Positions 50,539 to 58,134 of a DNA stretch of 58,134 bases are shown piece by piece. The stretch is from Bacillota bacterium. GTDB lineage: Bacteria > Bacillota > Dethiobacteria > DTU022 > UBA8154. The notes below the pieces were generated by a model, which had not been told where the DNA came from, did no database searches, and worked only from the letters and a program-made list of their open reading frames with translations. Position numbers and translations under genes: made by a program. Position 1 is the stretch's first letter, and each line of letters starts with the position of its first letter. The stretch spans positions 1 to 58,134 of the forward strand of contig JAAYFF010000029.1 of the NCBI GenBank assembly GCA_012728375.1. Reading direction: 5' to 3'.

Positions 50539-51177
50539 TTACTTCACATAGAGCCTGTTTTTATAGATATACTGTTCGACGGTTTCAGGAGTTAAATAAC
50601 GGATTGTTTTGCCTTCGGCAACCCTTCTGCGCAAAAATGTTGAAGATATGGCCATGGCAGGTATTTCCAATAAATGAATACGCTTTATGATTTCAGGAAA
50701 GGTATTGCCCATAATTGCCTTCAATTTGCTAAAGGAATAACCCGGCCGGGAGGCAGCAATAAATTCGCAAGATTTGAGCAGAATTTCATAATCTTTCCAG
50801 GTTGTAATATCCAAAATTGCATCGGCCCCGGTGATAAAGTACAGCGTTAATTTTGAGTCGTAAAGCTTCATAAAGTGCCGGACTGTATCAATGGTGTATG
50901 TAGTATCCTTACTGTCTATCTCCATGCGGGAAACGGTAAAATAAGGATTATCCACCACAGCCAGCAGAGTCATCAAATAACGATGTTCCGCATCTGTAAT
51001 CTGGCTTTTGTCTTTATGCGGAGGATTCCCCGTAGGCATGAAAATAACATAATCCAGTTTAAATTGCTGTCGGGCTTCCTCCGCGGTAACCAGATGCCCA
51101 ATATGTATTGGATCAAAAGTACCGCCCATAATACCAATAGTCAGCTTACCGTCATTTTTGGGAAGTAGAAAACTCAT
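50539..51177 (-). CDS. nadD: Nicotinate-nucleotide adenylyltransferase
   Basis: A 212-residue NadD that makes deamido-NAD from nicotinate mononucleotide and ATP. GIMGGTFDPIHIGHLVTAEE contains the nucleotidyltransferase HxGH motif, MPTGNPPHK the phosphate contacts, and ISSTFLRRRVAEGK the C-terminal ISSTxIR motif. ATG 51177 has AAGGAT 7 nt upstream and is preferred to TTG 51207. Last gene of the rplU operon, 33 bp after obg. Confidence 0.94.
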   Translation of the reverse strand: MSFLLPKNDGKLTIGIMGGTFDPIHIGHLVTAEEARQQFKLDYVIFMPTGNPPHKDKSQITDAEHRYLMTLLAVVDNPYFTVSRMEIDSKDTTYTIDTVRHFMKLYDSKLTLYFITGADAILDITTWKDYEILLKSCEFIAASRPGYSFSKLKAIMGNTFPEIIKRIHLLEIPAMAISSTFLRRRVAEGKTIRYLTPETVEQYIYKNRLYVK

Positions 51178-51210
51178 GGTTTTATCCTTAATTAAAAATT
51201 TCTTCAATCA

Positions 51211-52488
<1,278 letters not shown>

Positions 52489-52528
52489 TCACTCTGTTTC
52501 AAAAAAAATCCCGGGTTCCCCCCGGGTG

Positions 52529-52816
52529 TTAAGCCAATGGATAAACACTGACTTGTTTTCTTGTTTTTCCCAAACGTTCAAAAGTAACAGTACCCGCAGC
52601 AAGGGCATAGAGCGTATCATCTTTACCCCTGCCCACATTAAGTCCAGGGTGTATTCTGGTGCCCCGCTGACGGACAATAATGCTTCCCGGGGTAACAATT
52701 TGTCCTCCGAACGTTTTTACACCCAGCCTTTTGGGATTGCTGTCGCGACCGTTCCTTGAACTGCCGACACCTTTTTTATGGGCAAATAATTGCAAATCAA
52801 GTTTACGCATTTCCAT
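52529..52816 (-). CDS. rpmA: 50S ribosomal protein L27 (bL27)
   Basis: A 95-residue L27. The N-terminal [14 protein letters not shown] is the Firmicute extension cleaved by Prp (after the Phe of LQLF) so that the new Ala-His-Lys-Lys terminus reaches the peptidyl transferase centre. ATG 52816 or ATG 52810 could start it. The protease gene lies directly upstream. Confidence 0.96.
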   Translation of the reverse strand: MEMRKLDLQLFAHKKGVGSSRNGRDSNPKRLGVKTFGGQIVTPGSIIVRQRGTRIHPGLNVGRGKDDTLYALAAGTVTFERLGKTRKQVSVYPLA

Positions 52817-52868
52817 GAGGCCTTCCCTTTAAGGCCCGCACCTCCCTTCATCTTTTATTAAACTGCCT

Positions 52869-53207
52869 TTACCTATCGTTTTTACTCGCTGTAATTGAAA
52901 TATACCCGGGGTAAGATCTGGCTATTTCTTTTAAACCCACAAGCATTGTTTCAAAAAGAAGGAAAAAACCGTCTTTTTTTCCGGGATCGAGCTTCGCAGG
53001 CCGGCATACGCAAAAATAACCTTTTTTAACCTTTAACGGAGGATAAACATCCAGCAGATCCTCCATGGCATAAACAATCGACTGGGCGAGCGCCGAAACC
53101 GCTGCACAAATAATATCGGACCCCCGCGGCGCAAAAAGCGCATGACCCCTTATTTCTACCAGGACAGGATTATTATTGACGTCCCGTTTAATTTTTACCC
53201 TGATCAT
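52869..53207 (-). CDS. prp: Ribosomal-processing cysteine protease Prp
   Basis: A 112-residue Prp that trims the L27 extension. The dyad is visible: His22 in RGHALFA and Cys34 in DIICAAVSALAQS. It is encoded between rplU and rpmA, 2 bp after rplU, as in other Firmicutes. The C-terminal half shows no further motif. Confidence 0.92.
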   Translation of the reverse strand: MIRVKIKRDVNNNPVLVEIRGHALFAPRGSDIICAAVSALAQSIVYAMEDLLDVYPPLKVKKGYFCVCRPAKLDPGKKDGFFLLFETMLVGLKEIARSYPGYISITASKNDR

Positions 53208-53209
53208 TA

Positions 53210-53527
53210 CTAATTTGCGGATTGAATTTTATCAATTTTAACGAGGGTAAAAGGCTGCCGATGCCCCTGTTTCCTGCGGTAATTCTTTTTGGGCTTATAT
53301 TTAAAAACTATTATTTTCTTCCCTTTCCCGTGTGAAAGGACCTTGCCGGAAATTCGGGCTCCTTCCAGGTAGGGAGCGCCTATACTTACATTGTCCCCGT
53401 CCTGGATAAGAAGCACCTTATCAAAGACTACTTCGGAACCTGCCTCCACAGGCAGCTTTTCTACCTGACAGGTCTCGCCTTCGGAAACTTTGTACTGTTT
53501 CCCGCCGCTTTCAAAAATCGCGTACAT
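53210..53527 (-). CDS. rplU: 50S ribosomal protein L21 (bL21)
   Basis: A 105-residue L21: [20 protein letters not shown] at the start and [20 protein letters not shown] near the end are diagnostic. ATG 53527 begins the conserved protein (AAGGAGCG upstream); the longer open frame to 53593 is leader. First gene of the rplU-prp-rpmA-obg-nadD operon. Confidence 0.96.
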   Translation of the reverse strand: MYAIFESGGKQYKVSEGETCQVEKLPVEAGSEVVFDKVLLIQDGDNVSIGAPYLEGARISGKVLSHGKGKKIIVFKYKPKKNYRRKQGHRQPFTLVKIDKIQSAN

Positions 53528-53640
53528 ATTTTTTCTTCGCTCCTTTTCCTTAGACTCGCCAGACAAGGGTACCTTCAGCATGATATTATACATCTAAATC
53601 TAAAGGATTTGCCAAGACCCTGACTGCGCGGTTAAAGGCA
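53528..53640 (-). promoter_or_regulatory. rplU leader region
   Basis: About 110 nt of untranslated leader between the promoter and rplU. In Firmicutes this position holds the L21 leader, a cis-acting autoregulatory RNA; GGTACCCTTGTCTGGCGAGT lies within it, but I did not verify a fold. Confidence 0.4.
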
Positions 53641-53647
53641 CTTAACA

Positions 53648-53676
53648 ATTTTAGCATAGGCGAATATTGTTGTCAA
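53648..53676 (-). promoter_or_regulatory. rplU operon promoter
   Basis: TTGACA (53676-53671), 17 nt, TAAAAT (53653-53648) on the minus strand. Confidence 0.8.
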
Positions 53677-53711
53677 CGAGAACGGTATTTCTACAATATT
53701 CTAAATCGTCT

Positions 53712-54896
53712 TTATATACTTATTATTTCTTCAGGGTAGAGGGTAATCTTTTCCAAATTGCTGCCATTAAAAAAGACCGTATTTTCAACTCCCGCAATGG
53801 CGGTGTCTTTAAACAGGATTTTGGGCTCCAGAGCGAAGACCATCCCTTCGGCCAGGGGATAATGCTGTTTCGCGGTGAGAACGGGCAGCTCGTCCAGTTC
53901 CAGCCCCACTCCGTGGCCAACGAAGCGGGCCTTCTCGCTGCCGTAACCCATGAAATTCTCCTCGTATCCCATCTCTTTCGCCATCTTAAAGGCTAAATCA
54001 GCCAACTGCGAACAGGGAGTGCCCGGTTTGGCTGCCTTAATAACTTCTTCATGGATCAGCAGGGCATCCTCGTGAGCCTTAAGGAGGGTCCGGGAAGGCG
54101 TCCCCAAGCAGAAGACGCGCGTGCAGTCAATGCAATAACCGTTATAGACAATAACATAATCCACGAGGACGATATCGCCTTTTTGAATTTCTTTCCAACC
54201 CGGTCCCTGGGGAAAAGCGGGAGAAAGCCCCGGGCCTCCTGTCGGTCCGTCAAAAAATGTAGAAAAGGTGATGTTAGCTCCTGACATTAAATGGCCGTAA
54301 AAGGCCTCCTGGTTGTACTGGCGCATGCGTACGGCACCCTGATGTCCCAGGGTCCGTACCAGGTGCTCCAGGTCTGCCGCAAATTCGATCTCTCTTTTTC
54401 CGGCTTTTAAAAATTGTGGAACGGACCGGAGCATTTTATGGCTTATCTCTGCCCCTTTTTTCATTATCTCGATCTCGTAAGGGCTTTTAAACATGCGCAG
54501 TTCTCTGATTTGCGGGGAAATATCCACCAGCTCCGACCCTGCAAAGGCTTCCCGGTAGCGAAAATAAAGGGCAGTCGGCAGGACATCCAGTTCCATTCCC
54601 AGTTTTTTCGCGGCCCCTGCAATTTCATGCACCATGGCGGGGAGCTGCCGAAAGCTTTGCTGGTACTCCACGCGGCTTAGTGGTGTTTCCCTTTTGGCCC
54701 TTTCCAGGCTTTTGCTGACCAGGTAGCAGGCCTCTCCTTCCGCGGGGACGACCAAATGCCCCTTCTGGCAACTGCCGGTAAAATAAAAAAGGTCCACGTT
54801 TTGGGTAATAAGGGCAACGTCAATCTCCTTCTCCTTTAATTTTCCCTGCAGTTTCCTGATCCTGTCGTCAATTTCTTTTTTCGGTGTGGTCTCCAT
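53712..54896 (-). CDS. M24-family metallopeptidase (Xaa-Pro peptidase-like)
   Basis: A 394-residue pita-bread-fold peptidase with a creatinase-type N-domain. The five metal ligands can be placed: two Asp in LVDYVIVYNGYCIDCTRVFC, His in FVGHGVGLELDELP, Glu in ALEPKILF and Glu in GVENTVF. Family members cleave Xaa-Pro peptides; exact specificity is unknown. Strong GGAGGT before ATG 54896. Last of three leftward genes with an MFS exporter and a membrane HExxH protein. Confidence 0.92.
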   Translation of the reverse strand: METTPKKEIDDRIRKLQGKLKEKEIDVALITQNVDLFYFTGSCQKGHLVVPAEGEACYLVSKSLERAKRETPLSRVEYQQSFRQLPAMVHEIAGAAKKLGMELDVLPTALYFRYREAFAGSELVDISPQIRELRMFKSPYEIEIMKKGAEISHKMLRSVPQFLKAGKREIEFAADLEHLVRTLGHQGAVRMRQYNQEAFYGHLMSGANITFSTFFDGPTGGPGLSPAFPQGPGWKEIQKGDIVLVDYVIVYNGYCIDCTRVFCLGTPSRTLLKAHEDALLIHEEVIKAAKPGTPCSQLADLAFKMAKEMGYEENFMGYGSEKARFVGHGVGLELDELPVLTAKQHYPLAEGMVFALEPKILFKDTAIAGVENTVFFNGSNLEKITLYPEEIISI

Positions 54897-54912
54897 AGCT
54901 CTCGACCTCCTG

Positions 54913-55446
54913 TTATGGTTCTCCTTTAACCCTGAAAATGGGTTGAAATAATAGATGTTTCGTCTTAATCCCGTAAAGGGGAAATAACTTGTGAATAATC
55001 AGTTCCCTGTTAATTAACAACACTGCAAAAAAGATCGACTGTATCAGGTAACGGTTAATTCCCAAGCCATGGGCTATACCCCCTATGTCCCCGCCAAAGA
55101 AAAAAGGGATTATGGAAAGGTTAAAAGGATCAAACAGCATAAAAACAAAAATTACCCAGTAACAGAGACGATTAAAAAAACGGTTTGGAATCCACACAAG
55201 AACCTTTCTCAATATAAAGAAAACATAACCGATTGTAAGCGTCAGCACATTGCTAATGCCCGCGACATAGACCCAAACAATGCCTTCCCGCTCTGCGACA
55301 GGGGTCTTGTAAATAACCTCAAAACCATAAAAGTGCACCCTGAATGCTGCATATTCATCCAGGAGATAAGCAACAGCAGCATGGGCACCTTCATGAATAA
55401 CGGCAAAAAGGATTATCGCTGTAAGAAGAGGAAGGTACTTCTTCAT
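54913..55446 (-). CDS. Membrane protein with HExxH motif (M50-like)
   Basis: A 177-residue polytopic protein. The first helix carries FAVIHEGAHAAVAYLL, an HExxH zinc-protease motif inside the membrane as in site-2 protease-like (M50) enzymes; a later helix has LFDPFNL, where M50 proteins place an Asp ligand (here D after F). About five helices. Start uncertain: ATG 55446 fits the helix start; GTG 55506 would overlap the MFS gene. Proteolytic role is inference. Confidence 0.65.
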   Translation of the reverse strand: MKKYLPLLTAIILFAVIHEGAHAAVAYLLDEYAAFRVHFYGFEVIYKTPVAEREGIVWVYVAGISNVLTLTIGYVFFILRKVLVWIPNRFFNRLCYWVIFVFMLFDPFNLSIIPFFFGGDIGGIAHGLGINRYLIQSIFFAVLLINRELIIHKLFPLYGIKTKHLLFQPIFRVKGEP

Positions 55447-55489
55447 TTTAGTAAACTGGCCCTCTCTTTCTTTTCTTCTTGAAACCAAC

Positions 55490-56707
55490 TCATTTAATGC
55501 CGGCACGCTTACTGCTCACTTCGTACAAAACCCCGGTACCTACCAGAAAAGCCCCTGTCACCAATAAAATCGAACCAATAGGTACAATATCAGCCAGAGG
55601 GCCGAAAAACAATATGGCAATGGGCATGGCAATTCCTGTTACTATTTGCACCAGGGAAAACACACGCCCCATCATTGCTTCCTCCACATTTTCCTGGATC
55701 AATACCGTTTGCGCAGTGGCGATAAACGGTAGGAAAATGCCCGAAACGCCCATAATAATCAAATACAACGTAAAATTACCGGCAATGCCGAGGAGGCCAA
55801 AAGTTATGCCGAATGCCACCAGGCAAATGGCCACGGTGCGAATTTTATCTTTAAATTCCCCGCGCAGGGAGACAAAAACCCCGCCGATCAAAGAACCGAT
55901 CGTCCATACCATTTCATTGGCGGTCAGCCGCCAAACATCACCGCCAAAGCTGCGTTCCACAAACAGTGGCGTCAATTCCGACGCTGGTGTGATGAGGAAG
56001 AAGGATACACCAAAAAAAATTAAAATCTGCCTCAATAGCTTGTGATTAAGGGCATAGGCTATACCCTGGCGCAGTTCGGCGTAAACAGAAGCAGTTTCCT
56101 CAGACCGGGCAACCTTCTCAACATGAATAAAGCTGAGAACGGCAATTGCTGCCAGGGCGGTGATCACATCCACCAGAAAGACCCAGGAAATGCCCAAGGA
56201 CCCGAGCACAATTCCGCCCATTGCTGGAGAAAGGAGCATCAGCACGGAATTCAGGGTTTGATTGATACCTTGCACTCTGGTTAGATTTTCCAGGGGAACA
56301 ATCTGCGGATAGAGGGCATTGACAGCAGGCATTTGAATCCCTGTGCCCAGTGAGCGGATAAGTGAAAGGGCCAAAAGAAGCTCCATTTTTTGATAACCAG
56401 TCCAAAAGGCAATCCCTAGAACCATGGTGGCCAGGGCGATAAAGCCGTCCGCCAGCATAATGAGATATTTACGGTTATAGCGATCCGCCCAGACACCCGC
56501 CCAAAGGGAGATGATTACCTGTGGCAATAAGGAGAAGACGGTAGAAAGCATGACCCATTTACCGGATGAAGTTTGCAGCGTGATATACCAGATAATAGAA
56601 AAGCTTACGGCAGAAGAACCAAAAAGGGATATATTCTGGCTGATTAACAATAAAGCTATCTTTTTCTTCCACAAAGAATTGCCGCCTGGTGACAGGTTTT
56701 TCTCCAT
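55490..56707 (-). CDS. MFS-family exporter
   Basis: A 405-residue major facilitator protein with about twelve helices. ISLWAGVWADRYNRKYLIML is the motif A loop between helices 2 and 3. The type is the MFS_3/EntS-like group of drug or siderophore exporters. AAGGATG precedes ATG 56707. First gene of a three-gene leftward set with the HExxH protein and the M24 peptidase. Confidence 0.9.
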   Translation of the reverse strand: MEKNLSPGGNSLWKKKIALLLISQNISLFGSSAVSFSIIWYITLQTSSGKWVMLSTVFSLLPQVIISLWAGVWADRYNRKYLIMLADGFIALATMVLGIAFWTGYQKMELLLALSLIRSLGTGIQMPAVNALYPQIVPLENLTRVQGINQTLNSVLMLLSPAMGGIVLGSLGISWVFLVDVITALAAIAVLSFIHVEKVARSEETASVYAELRQGIAYALNHKLLRQILIFFGVSFFLITPASELTPLFVERSFGGDVWRLTANEMVWTIGSLIGGVFVSLRGEFKDKIRTVAICLVAFGITFGLLGIAGNFTLYLIIMGVSGIFLPFIATAQTVLIQENVEEAMMGRVFSLVQIVTGIAMPIAILFFGPLADIVPIGSILLVTGAFLVGTGVLYEVSSKRAGIK

Positions 56708-56746
56708 AGTACATCCTTTTTTAGATTTGCTGTGAAAAAAACATGT

Positions 56747-56775
56747 AAAAAAAGACGATAAGGATTACTATCGTC
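56747..56775 (-). terminator. Terminator of the YlbF gene
   Basis: GACGATA and TATCGTC pair across 8 nt and are followed by seven T residues on the minus strand. A second strong stem, GGGAAGGGCGG/CCGCCCTTCCC, lies at 56797-56825 without a T run. Confidence 0.75.
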
Positions 56776-56853
56776 CCTTGGAAACTAAGCCTTTCCGGGA
56801 AGGGCGGTTCTTTCCGCCCTTCCCGCTGAGCTAACATTATTTGTCACTTCATG

Positions 56854-57189
56854 TTAATCTTCTTTTCCCTCAATACCCGCAGAGATAGCTTCATTTACTT
56901 GTTTCATAACAGCATAGAAATCCTCCGTAGCCTTCCTATATGCTAAAAGATTAAGATTTGACTCCAGGTTTTTTCGCTTGTTCTGATAATCGGCAATCTG
57001 CTCCTCTGTCGGCTGAACGCCGGTTTGCTGTAAAAACTGAATGGTGTGCTGGGCTTCCTTAAATGACTGAAGGAGCTGCAGGGCATCGCTGTCTTCGTTA
57101 ACCTTTTTAGTAACCTCTTGAAGCCTCTGATACTCTTCGGTGTTGTAGAGTTCGCGACCCAGTTCTTTTGCTTTTTCTAAGATATTCAA
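56854..57189 (-). CDS. YlbF/YmcA-family protein
   Basis: A 111-residue helical protein of the Com_YlbF family: ILEKAKELGRELYNTEEYQR, then VNEDSDALQLLQSFKEAQ and a long charged helix. In Bacillus such proteins form the RicAFT complex that modulates RNase Y, biofilm formation and sporulation. TTG 57189, 5 nt after AGGAGGAG, is the best start; an in-frame start at 57213 has no such site. Monocistronic with its own terminator. Confidence 0.85.
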   Translation of the reverse strand: MNILEKAKELGRELYNTEEYQRLQEVTKKVNEDSDALQLLQSFKEAQHTIQFLQQTGVQPTEEQIADYQNKRKNLESNLNLLAYRKATEDFYAVMKQVNEAISAGIEGKED

Positions 57190-57417
57190 TATTCTCCTCC
57201 TAGCGGGAAGCATTTACAAGTTCCCTTAAAGTATATTAACCCTTCTCGACAAGGCACCCTTTTTCCTTCCTAAGAAAGAAAAAATATAAAGGAAATTATT
57301 CGTATAATATTTTGGCTGAGGCAAATGATAATTAAAAAGCAACTGCGAAAGAGCTTAATGTATAAGTAAATTACAATAAAATTGTCGGTAAACAGACAAG
57401 TCAAGGGAGACTATTTG

Positions 57418-57867
57418 ATGGATAGATTTTTTCGAGGGCTTATTGCTGGTATAACCGGTGGGATAGCCATGAACCTTTGGACATTAATTGCGGTTTATCT
57501 GCTGCATTGGTCGATCTTACGCTTTATCGATTGGGCAGCCGTTTTACTTTATGGCCGTCTGTCCGGCAGCTTCGCCGAAACATCATTTGCCTTGTTAATG
57601 CATATTTTGTGGACTGGAACATTGGGCATTATCTTTGCCTACCTGATTCCCTTGACAACTTCAAGAGGTTATCTGCTCAAAGGGGCTGTTTTTGGAATTA
57701 TATCAGGTTTTATCTTTTATGCCATGCCGACTTTGCTGCAGACGCCTATTCTTTCCGAGCATAATTTACTGTCAACTTTCTCCAATCATATCGGAGGTTT
57801 ATTCTGGGGATTAACAACAGCACAAATGCTGCGCTTTTTGGAAACAAGAACCCTTCAACGGTCTTAG
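57418..57867 (+). CDS. Hypothetical membrane protein
   Basis: A 149-residue protein with four hydrophobic segments (about 7-27, 58-78, 86-106 and 122-140). GLIAGITGGIAMNLWTLIAV at the N-terminus recalls the G-x3-G pattern of the 13477 stump and the 21661 protein. No named family. ATG 57418 with GGGAG at 8 nt; the open frame to 57382 is not supported by a ribosome binding site. Confidence 0.65.
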   Translation: MDRFFRGLIAGITGGIAMNLWTLIAVYLLHWSILRFIDWAAVLLYGRLSGSFAETSFALLMHILWTGTLGIIFAYLIPLTTSRGYLLKGAVFGIISGFIFYAMPTLLQTPILSEHNLLSTFSNHIGGLFWGLTTAQMLRFLETRTLQRS

Positions 57868-57980
57868 GGACATTCCTCCGAAGGAGGTGTGTCCCTTTAC
57901 ATTAGTGTAAATGACATTCCTCCGAAGGAGGTGTGTCCCTTTACATTATGACTTAAGGACATTCCTCTGTAAGAGGTGTG
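57866..57980. repeat. Three family B palindromic repeats
   Basis: GGGACATTCCTCCGAAGGAG plus GTGTGTCCC folds as GGGACA/TGTCCC and CCTCC/GGAGG. A 36-bp core is identical at 57869-57904 and 57913-57948; a third, diverged copy begins at 57959. They lie right after the membrane-protein gene and before the transposase. Confidence 0.85.
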
Positions 57981-58068
57981 ACAGATTATCTCTTAGCTTT
58001 TTAGCCCCCCAAAGAACTTGGAGAAAACACGTTTAATATGTTAACATTTTATTGGGGGGTAGGTTTTA
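57981..58068 (+). mobile_element. Left flank of an insertion sequence
   Basis: ACAGATTATCTCTTAG (shared, inverted, with 16429-16444) is followed by CCCCCC (58005-58010) and GGGGGG (58053-58058) tracts that can pair, then GGTTTTA before the transposase ATG. The exact IS terminus cannot be fixed without the right end. Confidence 0.4.
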
Positions 58069-58134
58069 ATGAAAAACAACAAACAGTATAGTGATGAATT
58101 CAAAGAGCTGATTATTAAGGAGTGTCAAGAAACA
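58069..58134 (+). CDS. Transposase N-terminus, IS3 OrfA-like (partial)
   Basis: The last 66 bases encode 22 residues beginning MKNNKQYSDEFKELIIKECQ. The (K/R)QYSDEFK-x-x-(I/V)-x-K opening is typical of IS3-type OrfA helix-turn-helix proteins. The gene is cut by the window end, not broken. Confidence 0.75.
   Translation, partial: MKNNKQYSDEFKELIIKECQET

Noticed and set aside
57866-57980. Repeated units considered as a CRISPR array
   Set aside because: Only three units, spacers of about 8-10 bp, strongly palindromic units and no cas genes; they are REP-like repeats.

Overview
The window looks like chromosomal DNA of an endospore-forming, anaerobic, selenocysteine-using Firmicute of the class Clostridia. 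The grounds are an alpha/beta-type small acid-soluble spore protein, a GerMN-domain spore protein, the Firmicute order rplU-prp-rpmA-obg-nadD with an L27 that carries the cleavable N-terminal extension, yqeK/LytR-type/rsfS, YlbF, MscL, and a selD gene read through an in-frame UGA. Start codons are often GTG or TTG behind strong AGGAGG-type ribosome binding sites. No tRNA, rRNA or CRISPR array was seen.

Layout. 1-7.4 kb: a cysteine hydrolase, then a leftward block rtcB, sbcC, sbcD preceded by a small frameshifted gene. 7.5-13.4 kb: small accessory modules, namely an AbiEii-type nucleotidyltransferase with its DUF6922-like partner, a NUDIX hydrolase, an XRE regulator/membrane protein/B12-radical SAM trio, and a hicB antitoxin whose hicA toxin survives only as a 20-codon tail beside a perfect 70-bp palindrome. 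13.5-21.7 kb: cyclophilin, two DNA methyltransferases without a visible endonuclease, YfcE phosphodiesterase, an RsgA remnant, a compact promoter-to-terminator small-RNA unit, mscL, a stand-alone TipAS protein behind a MerR-type operator, a lipoprotein serpin and a second cysteine hydrolase. 21.7-28.6 kb: two diverging glycan operons (nucleotide-sugar dehydrogenase, two epimerases, three glycosyltransferases). 28.7-32.7 kb: a FecCD-type metal-chelate ABC operon with a methyltransferase, headed by an interrupted small ORF. 33-44 kb: a spore protein, a complete type I restriction-modification operon (hsdM-hsdS-hsdR) bracketed by 31-bp direct repeats, and a heterodimeric ABC exporter.

44-54 kb is core housekeeping: tyrS, SASP, selD, a sirtuin, rsfS, an LCP/LytR_C protein, yqeK, an RRM RNA-binding protein with a ~250-nt leader, nadD, obg, rpmA, prp, rplU. 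53.7-58.1 kb holds an M24 peptidase, a membrane HExxH protein, an MFS exporter, a YlbF protein, a small membrane protein, and finally repeats and the first 22 codons of a transposase cut by the window edge.

Themes. Genome defence and its decay (type I RM, AbiEii, methyltransferase pair, broken hicAB) sit among dispersed palindromic repeats of two families; several gene breaks lie at or near these repeats. Annotation traps include selD (UGA at codon 16), rsfS (no ATG/GTG/TTG where the Shine-Dalgarno points; ATT fits), a leaderless-looking ABC exporter gene, and several TTG starts.
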